Source: Candidatus Desulfovibrio intestinavium
Lineage (GTDB): Bacteria > Desulfobacterota > Desulfovibrionia > Desulfovibrionales > Desulfovibrionaceae
Length of the DNA: 64,000 nt
Reading direction: 5' to 3'
NCBI GenBank assembly: GCA_019118345.1
Contig: DWZD01000007.1
Location: 17,091 to 81,090, forward strand
Position numbers and translations under genes: made by a program
The notes under the pieces: generated by a model
The model's database searches: none
Seen by the model: the letters and a program-made list of their open reading frames with translations, nothing else
What the model was told of the DNA's origin: nothing
Part shown: piece by piece, positions 47,517-54,488 of the stretch
Layout: the number at the start of each line of letters is the position of its first letter
Position numbering within the stretch: the first letter of the stretch is position 1

Positions 47517-47882
47517 AGCGATTCCCGCTGGCGCAACGGCGCGGTCTTGCGGGCCGCCTTCCGGTCGCGCGTTGCTGTCGATGCCCGTAAGGCTCCTGCG
47601 TCGCCCAACGGGCACGGCCCTTACGGGCCGCCTTCCGGTCGCCCCTTCCCCCCTCAAACTCCTCCAACCCCTCCCCGGCGCGCTTTGGAGGGGAATGGCA
47701 CGGCGTCGTGGCGCGGCGGTTTTCCCTTGTCGCCTGCAGGGCGTTTCCTGCGCGGCACGGGCGGGGCAGCATTTGCCGGTCGCGGCGAACGCTGCCGTTT
47801 TTCGGCGGGCCGCCCATTCCGTGGGGGCGCGGCGTTTAGCGGTCGGGGAGGGCGCTTGTTTTGACAGGGGCTTTTTGGCATC
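47517..47882. other. 366-base intergenic stretch with a short repeated motif
   Basis: No convincing gene. GGGCCGCCTTCCGGTCGC occurs twice about 76 bases apart (near 47552 and 47628), and CCCGTAAGG/CCTTACGGG offer complementary arms. A lone TTGACA at 47861 may be part of the dam promoter, but no good -10 follows. Confidence 0.5.
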
Positions 47883-48707
47883 ATGCGCCGCATGCCGTAT
47901 CGCAAGCCCTTTCTCAAATGGCCGGGCGGGAAATTCCGTCTGCTGGCGCGCATTCTGCCGGAATTGTCCGGCGGCGGGCGCTATGTGGAAGCCTTTGCGG
48001 GCTCTGCCGCCGTCTACCTCAACACGAGCGCGCCCGAGGCGCTCGTCAACGATGCCAATGCGGATCTGATCGCCCTGTATGACTGCCTGCAGGCGGAAGG
48101 GGAGGATTTCATCCGCTATGCGTCGACCTTCTTTTGCGCGGAAAACAATACGGAAGGGGCATTCCATGCCCTGCGCGAACGCTTCAATGCCGCCGTCGAG
48201 CCGCGAGAGCGGGCGGCCCTGTTTCTCTATCTCAACAAGCATGCCTACAACGGCCTGATTCGCTACAATGCCGGCGGCCAGTACAATGTCCCGTTCGGCA
48301 CATACGCCGCGCCCCGCTTCCCTCTCGAGGCCATGCGCGCCTTCCGGCAGCGGACGCGGGAGGGCGGCACCACCTTTGTCTGCCGCGATTTCCGGGAAGT
48401 GCTCGCCGGGGCCGGGGCCGGGGATGTCGTCTACTGCGATCCGCCCTATGTGCCCCTGTCGGCGACGGCCAACTTCACGAGCTATGCCGGAGCCGTCTTC
48501 GGCAAACAGGATCAGGAGGATCTCGCCCGTCTGGCTCGCGCGGCGCATGGGCGGGGGGCGACGGTCGTGCTGAGCAATCACGACACGCCGCTGGCGCGAG
48601 ACCTCTATGCCGACGCCCGGCTGCTGTCCTTCGATGTGCGGCGCACCATCAGCTGCAACGGCAGGGCGCGCCGCCGCGTGCCGGAACTGCTGGCCGTCTA
48701 TTGCTGA
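47883..48707 (+). CDS. dam: D12-class (Dam-type) DNA adenine N6-methyltransferase
   Basis: 274 residues. AdoMet-binding motif I is FLKWPGGKFRLL with VEAFAGSAAVYLN after it. The catalytic DPPY is in VVYCDPPYVPLS (about residue 181), and NKHAYNGLIRYN is typical of Dam/DpnM enzymes. It methylates adenine, probably in GATC, but target specificity is inferred. No restriction gene adjoins it, so it looks like an orphan or mismatch-repair/regulatory methylase. ATG 47883 or 47892 may be used; no strong ribosome site is visible. Confidence 0.88.
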   Translation: MRRMPYRKPFLKWPGGKFRLLARILPELSGGGRYVEAFAGSAAVYLNTSAPEALVNDANADLIALYDCLQAEGEDFIRYASTFFCAENNTEGAFHALRERFNAAVEPRERAALFLYLNKHAYNGLIRYNAGGQYNVPFGTYAAPRFPLEAMRAFRQRTREGGTTFVCRDFREVLAGAGAGDVVYCDPPYVPLSATANFTSYAGAVFGKQDQEDLARLARAAHGRGATVVLSNHDTPLARDLYADARLLSFDVRRTISCNGRARRRVPELLAVYC

Positions 48708-48794
48708 AAGGCCGGGCGACAGACTGCCGCTCGCAGCCTGTGCCGGACGGGTGCGGCGCGAATGAACCCAAGCCGCGGCAACGACGCCTCCATG

Positions 48795-48826
48795 AAAAAA
48801 CGCCTGCAAGGGAAGGCTTGCAGGCG
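48795..48826 (-). terminator. Terminator, apparently that of tRNA-Ser, displaced by the islet
   Basis: On the minus strand CGCCTGCAAG pairs with CTTGCAGGCG around 6 bases and is followed by TTTTTT. It begins exactly where the left 30-bp repeat ends. Without the islet it would lie about 16 bases beyond the tRNA-Ser CCA end. Confidence 0.75.
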
Positions 48827-48855
48827 TCGCTTGTGTGCGCGTGGCGGAGAGGGTG
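48826..48855. repeat. Left attachment-site repeat (30 bp)
   Basis: Identical to 50355-50384. It contains a copy of the tRNA-Ser acceptor 3' strand with CCA and stops within the T arm. Confidence 0.9.
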
Positions 48856-48899
48856 ACCAAGGCAGAGAAAATCTATAATATCTGACTAAATGTTAGGTG

Positions 48900-48928
48900 T
48901 TGACTCACGCTTGTCCCCCATGTATAGT
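48900..48928 (+). promoter_or_regulatory. Sigma-70 promoter of the islet methyltransferase
   Basis: TTGACT, 17 bases, TATAGT, about 40 bases before the start codon. Confidence 0.7.
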
Positions 48929-48968
48929 ATGATCGATCTGATAACTATTTATCAAGCAAGGTGAAAGA

Positions 48969-49868
48969 ATGTACAAAATCAAAGAGCTAGCCAAGAAGAT
49001 TAGAAATCTTTTTCGCGTATATGATGTTGTTTCTGCAAAATCCACCAAGCCCGGCATGGAGCAGATTTCACAAATTTCGGTCATGAACCAATATAAATTA
49101 ATGTCAGTGTTACTTCCCGCTGACAAACTCCCGAGTATGTGTGATGCTGGATTCAAGGTTTATTCACAGTTTGATGAGGATGGTATATTGTTGTATATAT
49201 TTTCAATTATTGGATTTACGAATAGGCGCATTGTTGAAATTGGTGCTGGCGACGGAAAGGAATGCAATTCTGCAAACCTAATTATCAATCATGCATGCCA
49301 CGGTTTACTGCTTGATGGCGATCCAGATAATATACGTCAAGCAATTGATTTCTTTGCTAAGAATGCGTCGACATGGCTTATGCCTCCGGTGTGCAAGCAT
49401 GCTTGGATAACGAAAGACAACATTAACACGCTCATTGACGAAAATGGATTCTCTGGCGATGTTGACCTGTTGAGTATAGATATTGACGGTAACGACTATT
49501 GGATATGGAAGTCTATTGGAGTGCTCAGGCCACGGGTTATGATCTGCGAAACTCACAATATCTGTCCGGACGGTGCTGCCATTACCATACCGTATAAGGA
49601 AGATTTCTGCTATACTTCATCAGATAATTACCATGAAGAATTTCGGTCTGTTTCGCCTCTCGCTATGATAAAACTGTCCCGGGAGAAAGGCTACCGTCTT
49701 ATCGGCTCGCATAAGTATGGGTTTAATCTGATTTTTATGCGGAACGACGTGGGCAAGGAATTCTTTCCGGAAGTTGATCTGGGATCAATATCAAATAATC
49801 CTTATACGGTAGAAGCAAAGAAAACGAGATGGGACGCAGTTAAAAACGCCCCGTGGGTCGAAGTGTAG
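48969..49868 (+). CDS. SAM-dependent methyltransferase (FkbM-like), horizontally acquired
   Basis: 299 residues. The AdoMet-binding core is RRIVEIGAGDGKECNSA (about residue 78), with LLLDGDPDN next and a VDLLSIDIDGNDYW strand (about residue 176), the layout of FkbM-type sugar O-methyltransferases. A preceding FDEDGILLYIF is common in such proteins near surface-polysaccharide genes. Codon use is AT-rich, unlike all neighbours. AAGGTGAAAGA precedes the ATG. It is the only gene in the tRNA-Ser islet; the substrate may be a surface glycan (inference). Confidence 0.8.
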   Translation: MYKIKELAKKIRNLFRVYDVVSAKSTKPGMEQISQISVMNQYKLMSVLLPADKLPSMCDAGFKVYSQFDEDGILLYIFSIIGFTNRRIVEIGAGDGKECNSANLIINHACHGLLLDGDPDNIRQAIDFFAKNASTWLMPPVCKHAWITKDNINTLIDENGFSGDVDLLSIDIDGNDYWIWKSIGVLRPRVMICETHNICPDGAAITIPYKEDFCYTSSDNYHEEFRSVSPLAMIKLSREKGYRLIGSHKYGFNLIFMRNDVGKEFFPEVDLGSISNNPYTVEAKKTRWDAVKNAPWVEV

Positions 49869-50268
49869 CCTGTTTCATAAGTTATCGGCATGTATTCCTG
49901 CTCTCGTTCCACTTGGCGGCGGATTCGCTGGAGTTCCCTGCCGAAGAAACGAATCTGCTGAACAGCTTGTGGGACAAACTTGGTTGCCGTTCAATACTTG
50001 GCTGTTGTGTTCCCCCTACGTTATATCCCCTCCCGCCGCTGTGGAATTGCGCCGGGAGGGGTGCTTCTTGTCTAAAAGCTACGGAGGCTTTTTCGCGCTC
50101 CCATGTAATGCCCCTGACGCTGTTCTTATTCCAGCGCCCACACCCGCGCGGCGGCTAGTTCGGTAATGGCCGACAAGGTTCACGCCGTGGGGTCGGGGGG
50201 ATGCGGAGGCGCGCCTGATAGACGCGCCAGCCCTTTCGCAAAAAATGGGGTGGGAGTTTGAAATGACA

Positions 50269-50327
50269 AGGCGCTCATACCTCGTTTGTGTACCACTTTT
50301 GTGTAGCAAACGGAAGTATAAGCGCCT
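50269..50327. other. Long imperfect hairpin at the right end of the islet
   Basis: AGGCGCTCATAC (50269) pairs with GTATAAGCGCCT (50316) with one mismatch, and inside it CGTTTG (50283) pairs with CAAACG (50307). It could be a MITE-like or recombination-related fold. The rest of 49869-50354 has only a second short stem (GGCGCG/CGCGCC near 50205) and no gene. Confidence 0.45.
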
Positions 50328-50354
50328 ATGTTATCAACTGATTAAGGCAAATCA

Positions 50355-50384
50355 GTCGCTTGTGTGCGCGTGGCGGAGAGGGTG
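50355..50384. repeat. Right attachment-site repeat (30 bp), inside tRNA-Ser
   Basis: This is the copy that belongs to the functional tRNA gene. Recombination between the two copies would remove 1529 bases and restore the tRNA next to its terminator. Confidence 0.9.
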
Positions 50385-50465
50385 GGATTCGAACCCACGT
50401 ACCGGCTATTAACCGATAACTCGATTTCGAGTCGAGCGCGTTACGGCCAACTTCGCTACCTCTCC
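50371..50465 (-). tRNA. tRNA-Ser (anticodon CGA)
   Basis: Class II tRNA on the minus strand, CCA encoded. The acceptor is GGAGAGG/CCTCTCC with a G discriminator. The anticodon stem CTCGA/TCGAG encloses CTCGAAA, anticodon CGA. There is a long variable arm and a T arm GTGGGTTCGAATCCCAC. The 3' end serves as the insertion site of the islet to its left. Confidence 0.95.
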
Positions 50466-50558
50466 GACCGGAGTGTGGCTGTGCCACTGGCCGAAGCAAA
50501 TGTGTATCCCAAACGGGCCGTGTTGGCAAGTGGCCGAAGGGCCGGGCCACGGGCCGGC

Positions 50559-51374
50559 TCAATGCCCGATGGTGTTCATGACTTCCAGGGCCTCGGCCTG
50601 CCGGGAATCGCCCTGCAGGGCGCGGGTGGCCATTTCCTCGGCCTTGATGCGCTTGCCCCACTTCAGATACATGAGCGCCATGCGGCCAAAGGTATTGGGG
50701 TGCCCGCCAAAGGTGCGGAGAATGGCATTGTAGACCTTCTCGCACTTTTCGAACTCGTTGATGGCCGTGTACGCGTTGACCGCGCCCACATAGGCGCGCA
50801 CGTCGCGCGGGTGCTTGGTCATGGCCTCCTCGAAGATTTCCCCGGCGTCGGCATACTGCTTGGCGGTTTGCAGCAGCTGGCCCACCTGCACGAGAATATC
50901 CGGATCTTCGCTGAATTCCTCGGCGGCGCGCTTGAGGTAGGCGCGGCCCTTGCCGAACTGTCCTTCCTGCAGCAGCATGACGCCGTTATGCAGCAGGCTC
51001 TTCTTGCGCTGCAGACGGGCTTCGGTTTCCTGACGGCTCTTGTCCTCCACCTCCTGTCGCAGGATGCGGGCCAGCCCTTCCAGCACGGTGGCCAGCATGA
51101 GTTCCTTGCCCGGCTGATAGGGGATCTTGCGCGGCTTGCCCGTCCCGGCGGGATCAAGGAGATGCTGCATGCCCTGATGATGCACAAGGGTATTGAGAAA
51201 TTCCCCCAGCTGGATGTCCACTTCGGCCCGCGCCGAGCGCATGAGCTTGACTTCCGCGTACTGGCGCATGGCGGTGGCCATGGCCTGCAGGGAGCGGGGC
51301 AGCTCGTCGCGGCGCAGGTAGCCCTTGGCGCGGGCGATGTTTTCACGCAGTTCCTTCGGGGGCGTGCTCAGCAT
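50559..51374 (-). CDS. Tetratricopeptide-repeat protein
   Basis: 271 residues, no signal peptide. The C-terminal half (from about residue 120) has TPR-like pairs: LLQEGQFGKGRAYLKRAAEE, QTAKQYADAGEIFEEAMTKHP and INEFEKCEKVYNAILRTFG (in part). The N-terminal half is helical and charged. It overlaps the nadD end by 7 bases, so it is the last gene of proA-nadD-TPR. Probably a protein-interaction scaffold; no partner is indicated. Confidence 0.75.
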   Translation of the reverse strand: MLSTPPKELRENIARAKGYLRRDELPRSLQAMATAMRQYAEVKLMRSARAEVDIQLGEFLNTLVHHQGMQHLLDPAGTGKPRKIPYQPGKELMLATVLEGLARILRQEVEDKSRQETEARLQRKKSLLHNGVMLLQEGQFGKGRAYLKRAAEEFSEDPDILVQVGQLLQTAKQYADAGEIFEEAMTKHPRDVRAYVGAVNAYTAINEFEKCEKVYNAILRTFGGHPNTFGRMALMYLKWGKRIKAEEMATRALQGDSRQAEALEVMNTIGH

Positions 51375-52102
51375 GGCATACCATCACTTTTCCAATGTTC
51401 CGCCACTTCCTTGTGGCGGATGCGCAGCAGTTCGTCCACGGCGCGCGGAATGAGAAAATCCACGTTCAACCCGTCAAGCCAGCGCCGGCGGATGCGCGAG
51501 GCGCTGACAGCCAGCCAGGGCAGGGGCAGATAGTGCGCCAGCCCGCCGCCGGGCAGGGCCATGCAGCTGCTTTGCGGCAGCAGCGGCGGCACGGAGCAGG
51601 CATCGGGCCAGAGCCTGCGCGCGGCCTCGCGAAAGGGCGCATCCGTCTGCTCGCCCCGGGCCACCACCACAAAATGGCAGAGCCGCGGCAGCTCCAGTCC
51701 CCGGTGCCAGGTATGGATCTGGGCAAAGTCCGGCATACCGATGACAAAATACAGTTCCCGTCCCGGCAGAGCCTGCCGGTAGCCGCTGAGGGTGTCCCAG
51801 GTATAGGAACGGCCCCGGCGGCTTCCCTCCTCCTCGCTGACCCCGATGCCCGACAGGCCGCGCACGGCCGCGCGGGTCATTTCGGCCCGCAGGGCAAAGG
51901 GCAGCAGGCTGTCCGGCTCCTTGTGCGGCGGATTGCCGCAGGGCACCAGATCCAGCATGTCCACCAGACCGCCCAGCGCCTCCCGCACCTCGATGGCCAA
52001 ACGCAAATGTCCCACATGGGGCGGGTTGAAGCTGCCGCCCAGCAGGGCGCGTCCCGGCGCTCGCCGCGACGGGCTATCGCTCGTGCCGGCATCTCTCCTC
52101 AT
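51368..52102 (-). CDS. nadD: Nicotinate-nucleotide adenylyltransferase
   Basis: An NAD synthesis enzyme of 244 residues: nicotinate mononucleotide plus ATP gives deamido-NAD. Nucleotidyltransferase motifs are LLGGSFNPPHVGHLRLA near the N-terminus and VSASRIRRRW (the ISxTxIR-like loop). CGNPPHK and GMPDFAQIHTW are also typical. ATG 52102 is chosen for AGGAGAAG. A 110-base gap separates it from proA upstream. Confidence 0.92.
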   Translation of the reverse strand: MRRDAGTSDSPSRRAPGRALLGGSFNPPHVGHLRLAIEVREALGGLVDMLDLVPCGNPPHKEPDSLLPFALRAEMTRAAVRGLSGIGVSEEEGSRRGRSYTWDTLSGYRQALPGRELYFVIGMPDFAQIHTWHRGLELPRLCHFVVVARGEQTDAPFREAARRLWPDACSVPPLLPQSSCMALPGGGLAHYLPLPWLAVSASRIRRRWLDGLNVDFLIPRAVDELLRIRHKEVAEHWKSDGMPC

Positions 52103-52212
52103 GGCTTCTCCTGCAGTGGGCCTGTCTGTCCGGCAGGGCAGCGCATGCAGCCGCAATGCCGGGGCCTGTGCCCATCCGCGCGAAACGCGCGTGAACCGCC
52201 TGCGCGTCGCCC

Positions 52213-53472
52213 CTAGACGCGCACCTGCCCCTGTCCCAGCACCATGAATTTTGTGGTGGTCAGCTCCTGCACGCCCATGGGGCCATACGCGTGCAGCTTG
52301 GAGGTGGAAATGCCGATTTCCGCGCCCAGGCCCAGCTGGCCGCCGTCATTGAAGCGCGTCGAGGCATTGACGCCGACCATGGAGGCGTCGGCCTCCCGCA
52401 CAAAGCGCATGGCATGGGCATGGTCGTTGGTGCAGATCACTTCCGTGTGCTGCGAACCGTAGCGCGCAATATGATCAAGGGCGGCATCCAGCGAATCCAC
52501 CACCCGCACGGCCAGAATCAGCGCATGAAATTCCTGGCCGAGATCCTCTTCCCGCTGGGGCACGGCCGTGGGGCCGAGCAGGGGCAGCGACCGGGGGCAG
52601 GCCCGGAATTCCACGCCGTCCGCACCGAGCCGTTCGCCCACCAGCGGCAGGAAGGCGGGGGCAATGTCCTTGTGGACAAGCAGACATTCCAGCGCATTGC
52701 AGACGCCGGGCCGCTGCACTTTGCCGTTGTGGACAATGTTCAGCGCCTCCTCCGGCGAGGCTGAGGCATCGACAAAGACATGGCAGACGCCCTTGAAATG
52801 CTTGAGCACCGGCATGGTGGCGGCTTCGGTCACGGCCCGCACCAGATTTTCCCCGCCACGCGGAATGATGACATCAATATATTGATCCAGCTTGCACAGC
52901 GCCGTCACGGCAGCATGATCCGTGCTGCCGACCAGCTGGGCGGCGTCCTCGGGCAGGCCGGCGTCGGCCAGGGCTTCCTGCAGCAGGTTCGCCAGCGCCA
53001 TATTGGAATGCAGGGCCTCGCTGCCGCCGCGCAGGATAACCGCGTTGCCCGCCTTGAGGCAGAGAATGGCCGCGTCAATGGTCACATTGGGCCGGGCCTC
53101 GTAAATCATGGCCACCACCCCCAGCGGCACGCGCATCCTGCCCACCAGCAGGCCGTTGGGCCGCTGCCACTGGCTGTCCAGCGCGCCCACAGGGTCGGGA
53201 AGCCGCGCCACATGGCGGCAGGCGCCGGCCATGTCCGCCAGAATGGCGGGCGTCAGGGTGAGCCTGTCCAGCCGCGGAGCGTCCAGCCCCTTGGCCCGCG
53301 CCGCCTCCACGTCGCGCGCATTGGCCGCAAGCATGTCCTCGCCCCGCGCTTCCAGCAGGCCGGCAAGCCGCTCAAGCGCGTTCGCCTTGGCCGCCGGGGC
53401 GGCGCTGCCGAGACGACGCGCCGCCGCACGCGCCCGTGCGCCCATCCGGGCCATTTCTTCCGCAAGCGTCAT
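52213..53472 (-). CDS. proA: Glutamate-5-semialdehyde dehydrogenase (gamma-glutamyl phosphate reductase)
   Basis: The second step of proline synthesis, NADPH-dependent. 419 residues of the ALDH superfamily. The catalytic Cys is in QRPGVCNALECLLVH (about residue 256). YEARPNVTIDAA and KAGNAVILRGG are family motifs, and the end (MGVQELTTTKF) is typical. It is the first gene of a minus-strand set with nadD and has its own promoter. Confidence 0.96.
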   Translation of the reverse strand: MTLAEEMARMGARARAAARRLGSAAPAAKANALERLAGLLEARGEDMLAANARDVEAARAKGLDAPRLDRLTLTPAILADMAGACRHVARLPDPVGALDSQWQRPNGLLVGRMRVPLGVVAMIYEARPNVTIDAAILCLKAGNAVILRGGSEALHSNMALANLLQEALADAGLPEDAAQLVGSTDHAAVTALCKLDQYIDVIIPRGGENLVRAVTEAATMPVLKHFKGVCHVFVDASASPEEALNIVHNGKVQRPGVCNALECLLVHKDIAPAFLPLVGERLGADGVEFRACPRSLPLLGPTAVPQREEDLGQEFHALILAVRVVDSLDAALDHIARYGSQHTEVICTNDHAHAMRFVREADASMVGVNASTRFNDGGQLGLGAEIGISTSKLHAYGPMGVQELTTTKFMVLGQGQVRV

Positions 53473-53510
53473 GTGTGCATCCTCTTCATCGGTAACGGGT
53501 GAATTAATTT

Positions 53511-53539
53511 AGTATACGCGCAGCCATGACGGAGGGCAA
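53511..53539 (-). promoter_or_regulatory. Sigma-70 promoter of proA
   Basis: Minus strand TTGCCC (53539-53534), 17 bases, TATACT (53516-53511), about 40 bases before the proA start. Confidence 0.6.
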
Positions 53540-53563
53540 GCCGTGGTCACGGCGCAAATTATT

Positions 53564-53592
53564 TTGACAGGCCCGGCCTTGTGACCTATTCT
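53564..53592 (+). promoter_or_regulatory. Sigma-70 promoter of the TPR-iorAB operon
   Basis: TTGACA, 17 bases, TATTCT. It is divergent from the proA promoter across about 25 bases. Confidence 0.65.
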
Positions 53593-53655
53593 CAATTCCT
53601 TGACGTTTGCCCCTGTGGCGCGTCAAATCCCATCTTGCGCCAAAGGAGCCTGCCG

Positions 53656-54402
53656 ATGTCATCCATTCCTCCCCAGTCCGGGAACGCCTCTTCCCCGACC
53701 CTGCTCAATGACCTGCGTGCCGAGGTCAGCGCGGAAACCGCGCCGCTCCTCCAGTTTTTGCAGCGTCATGCCGGGCTTATTGCCGGTGGCGTGGGCTTGT
53801 TTCTTCTTGTGCTCATCGGCGCCGGCATCTGGAGCTGGCGCAATGAGGCGGCCCTGGAGGACGCTCAGGCCGAGCTGGCCCGCATTTCCCTTTCCCTCAA
53901 GGGCGAGGAACGGACAAATGCCCTGGGCAAACTGGCCAAGGACGTCCCGTCCGGCATGCGCTATGCCGTGCTGGTGGCGCAGGCCCAGAGTGCCGCCGCT
54001 TCGCAGGACTGGACGCTGGCTGCCCGCGCCTATGGCGAGGCGGCCCGCCTGGACAGCGAAGGCGCCCTGGGGCAGGCGGCCCTGCTGGCCCAGTGCGGCG
54101 CCCTCATGCGCAACGGCACGCCCGAAAGCGCGTCGGAAGCGCTGGCCATTCTCCAGGCCCTGAGCGGTCGGGTGGAGGCAGCCTCCCAGCCCGCGCTTTT
54201 GCGCATGCAGGCCGAGGCCGCTCTGGCCGCCGGGCGCAATGATGTGGCCGCCGCCGCTTTCAAGGCGCTGGGCGAGGCCGCGGAGGATGGAGAGGATAAG
54301 GCTTACTACCTTGCGCGCGCCATGCGTTGTGAGGCCAAGCCCGCCGGAGCGGACGCAGCCCCGGATACGGCCCCGGAAACGGCGGCCAGACCCGCCGAGT
54401 AG
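53656..54402 (+). CDS. YfgM-like membrane-anchored TPR protein
   Basis: 248 residues. A short cytoplasmic N-terminus is followed by one membrane helix (IAGGVGLFLLVLIGAGIWSW, about residues 37-57) and a helical periplasmic domain with TPR-like repeats (WTLAARAYGEAARLDSEGAL, in part), then an Ala/Pro tail. This is the YfgM/tetratricopeptide-like layout; family members work with SecYEG and periplasmic chaperones. ATG 53656 is chosen for AAAGGAG. It precedes iorA by 86 bases on the same strand. Confidence 0.7.
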   Translation: MSSIPPQSGNASSPTLLNDLRAEVSAETAPLLQFLQRHAGLIAGGVGLFLLVLIGAGIWSWRNEAALEDAQAELARISLSLKGEERTNALGKLAKDVPSGMRYAVLVAQAQSAAASQDWTLAARAYGEAARLDSEGALGQAALLAQCGALMRNGTPESASEALAILQALSGRVEAASQPALLRMQAEAALAAGRNDVAAAAFKALGEAAEDGEDKAYYLARAMRCEAKPAGADAAPDTAPETAARPAE

Positions 54403-54488
54403 ACGTCCGCCGGAATTTCGGTCGAACCGGGGACGAACGACGAGACTCGCCGCCGCGTCCCCTTTCCGATATGAGACAAGGAGATGCC

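Larger units (their letters stand above)
48826..50384. mobile_element. Integrase-less AT-rich islet in the 3' end of tRNA-Ser(CGA)
   Basis: A perfect 30-bp direct repeat, starting GTCGCTTGTGTGCGCG and ending GGCGGAGAGGGTG, bounds it: 48826-48855 and 50355-50384. The right copy is the real end of the tRNA-Ser gene (acceptor strand, CCA and flank). The left copy is the duplicate made by site-specific insertion. The interior is clearly AT-richer than the surroundings and carries one methyltransferase gene with its own promoter. There is no integrase or transposase, so it needs help in trans or is a remnant. Confidence 0.85.

Noticed and set aside
49853..50158. A 101-codon plus-strand frame after the islet methyltransferase
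   Set aside because: No ribosome site, overlaps the methyltransferase end, low-complexity content; looks like non-coding islet sequence.
50269..50327. Integron attC site
   Set aside because: No core GTTRRRY/RYYYAAC boxes and no integron integrase.
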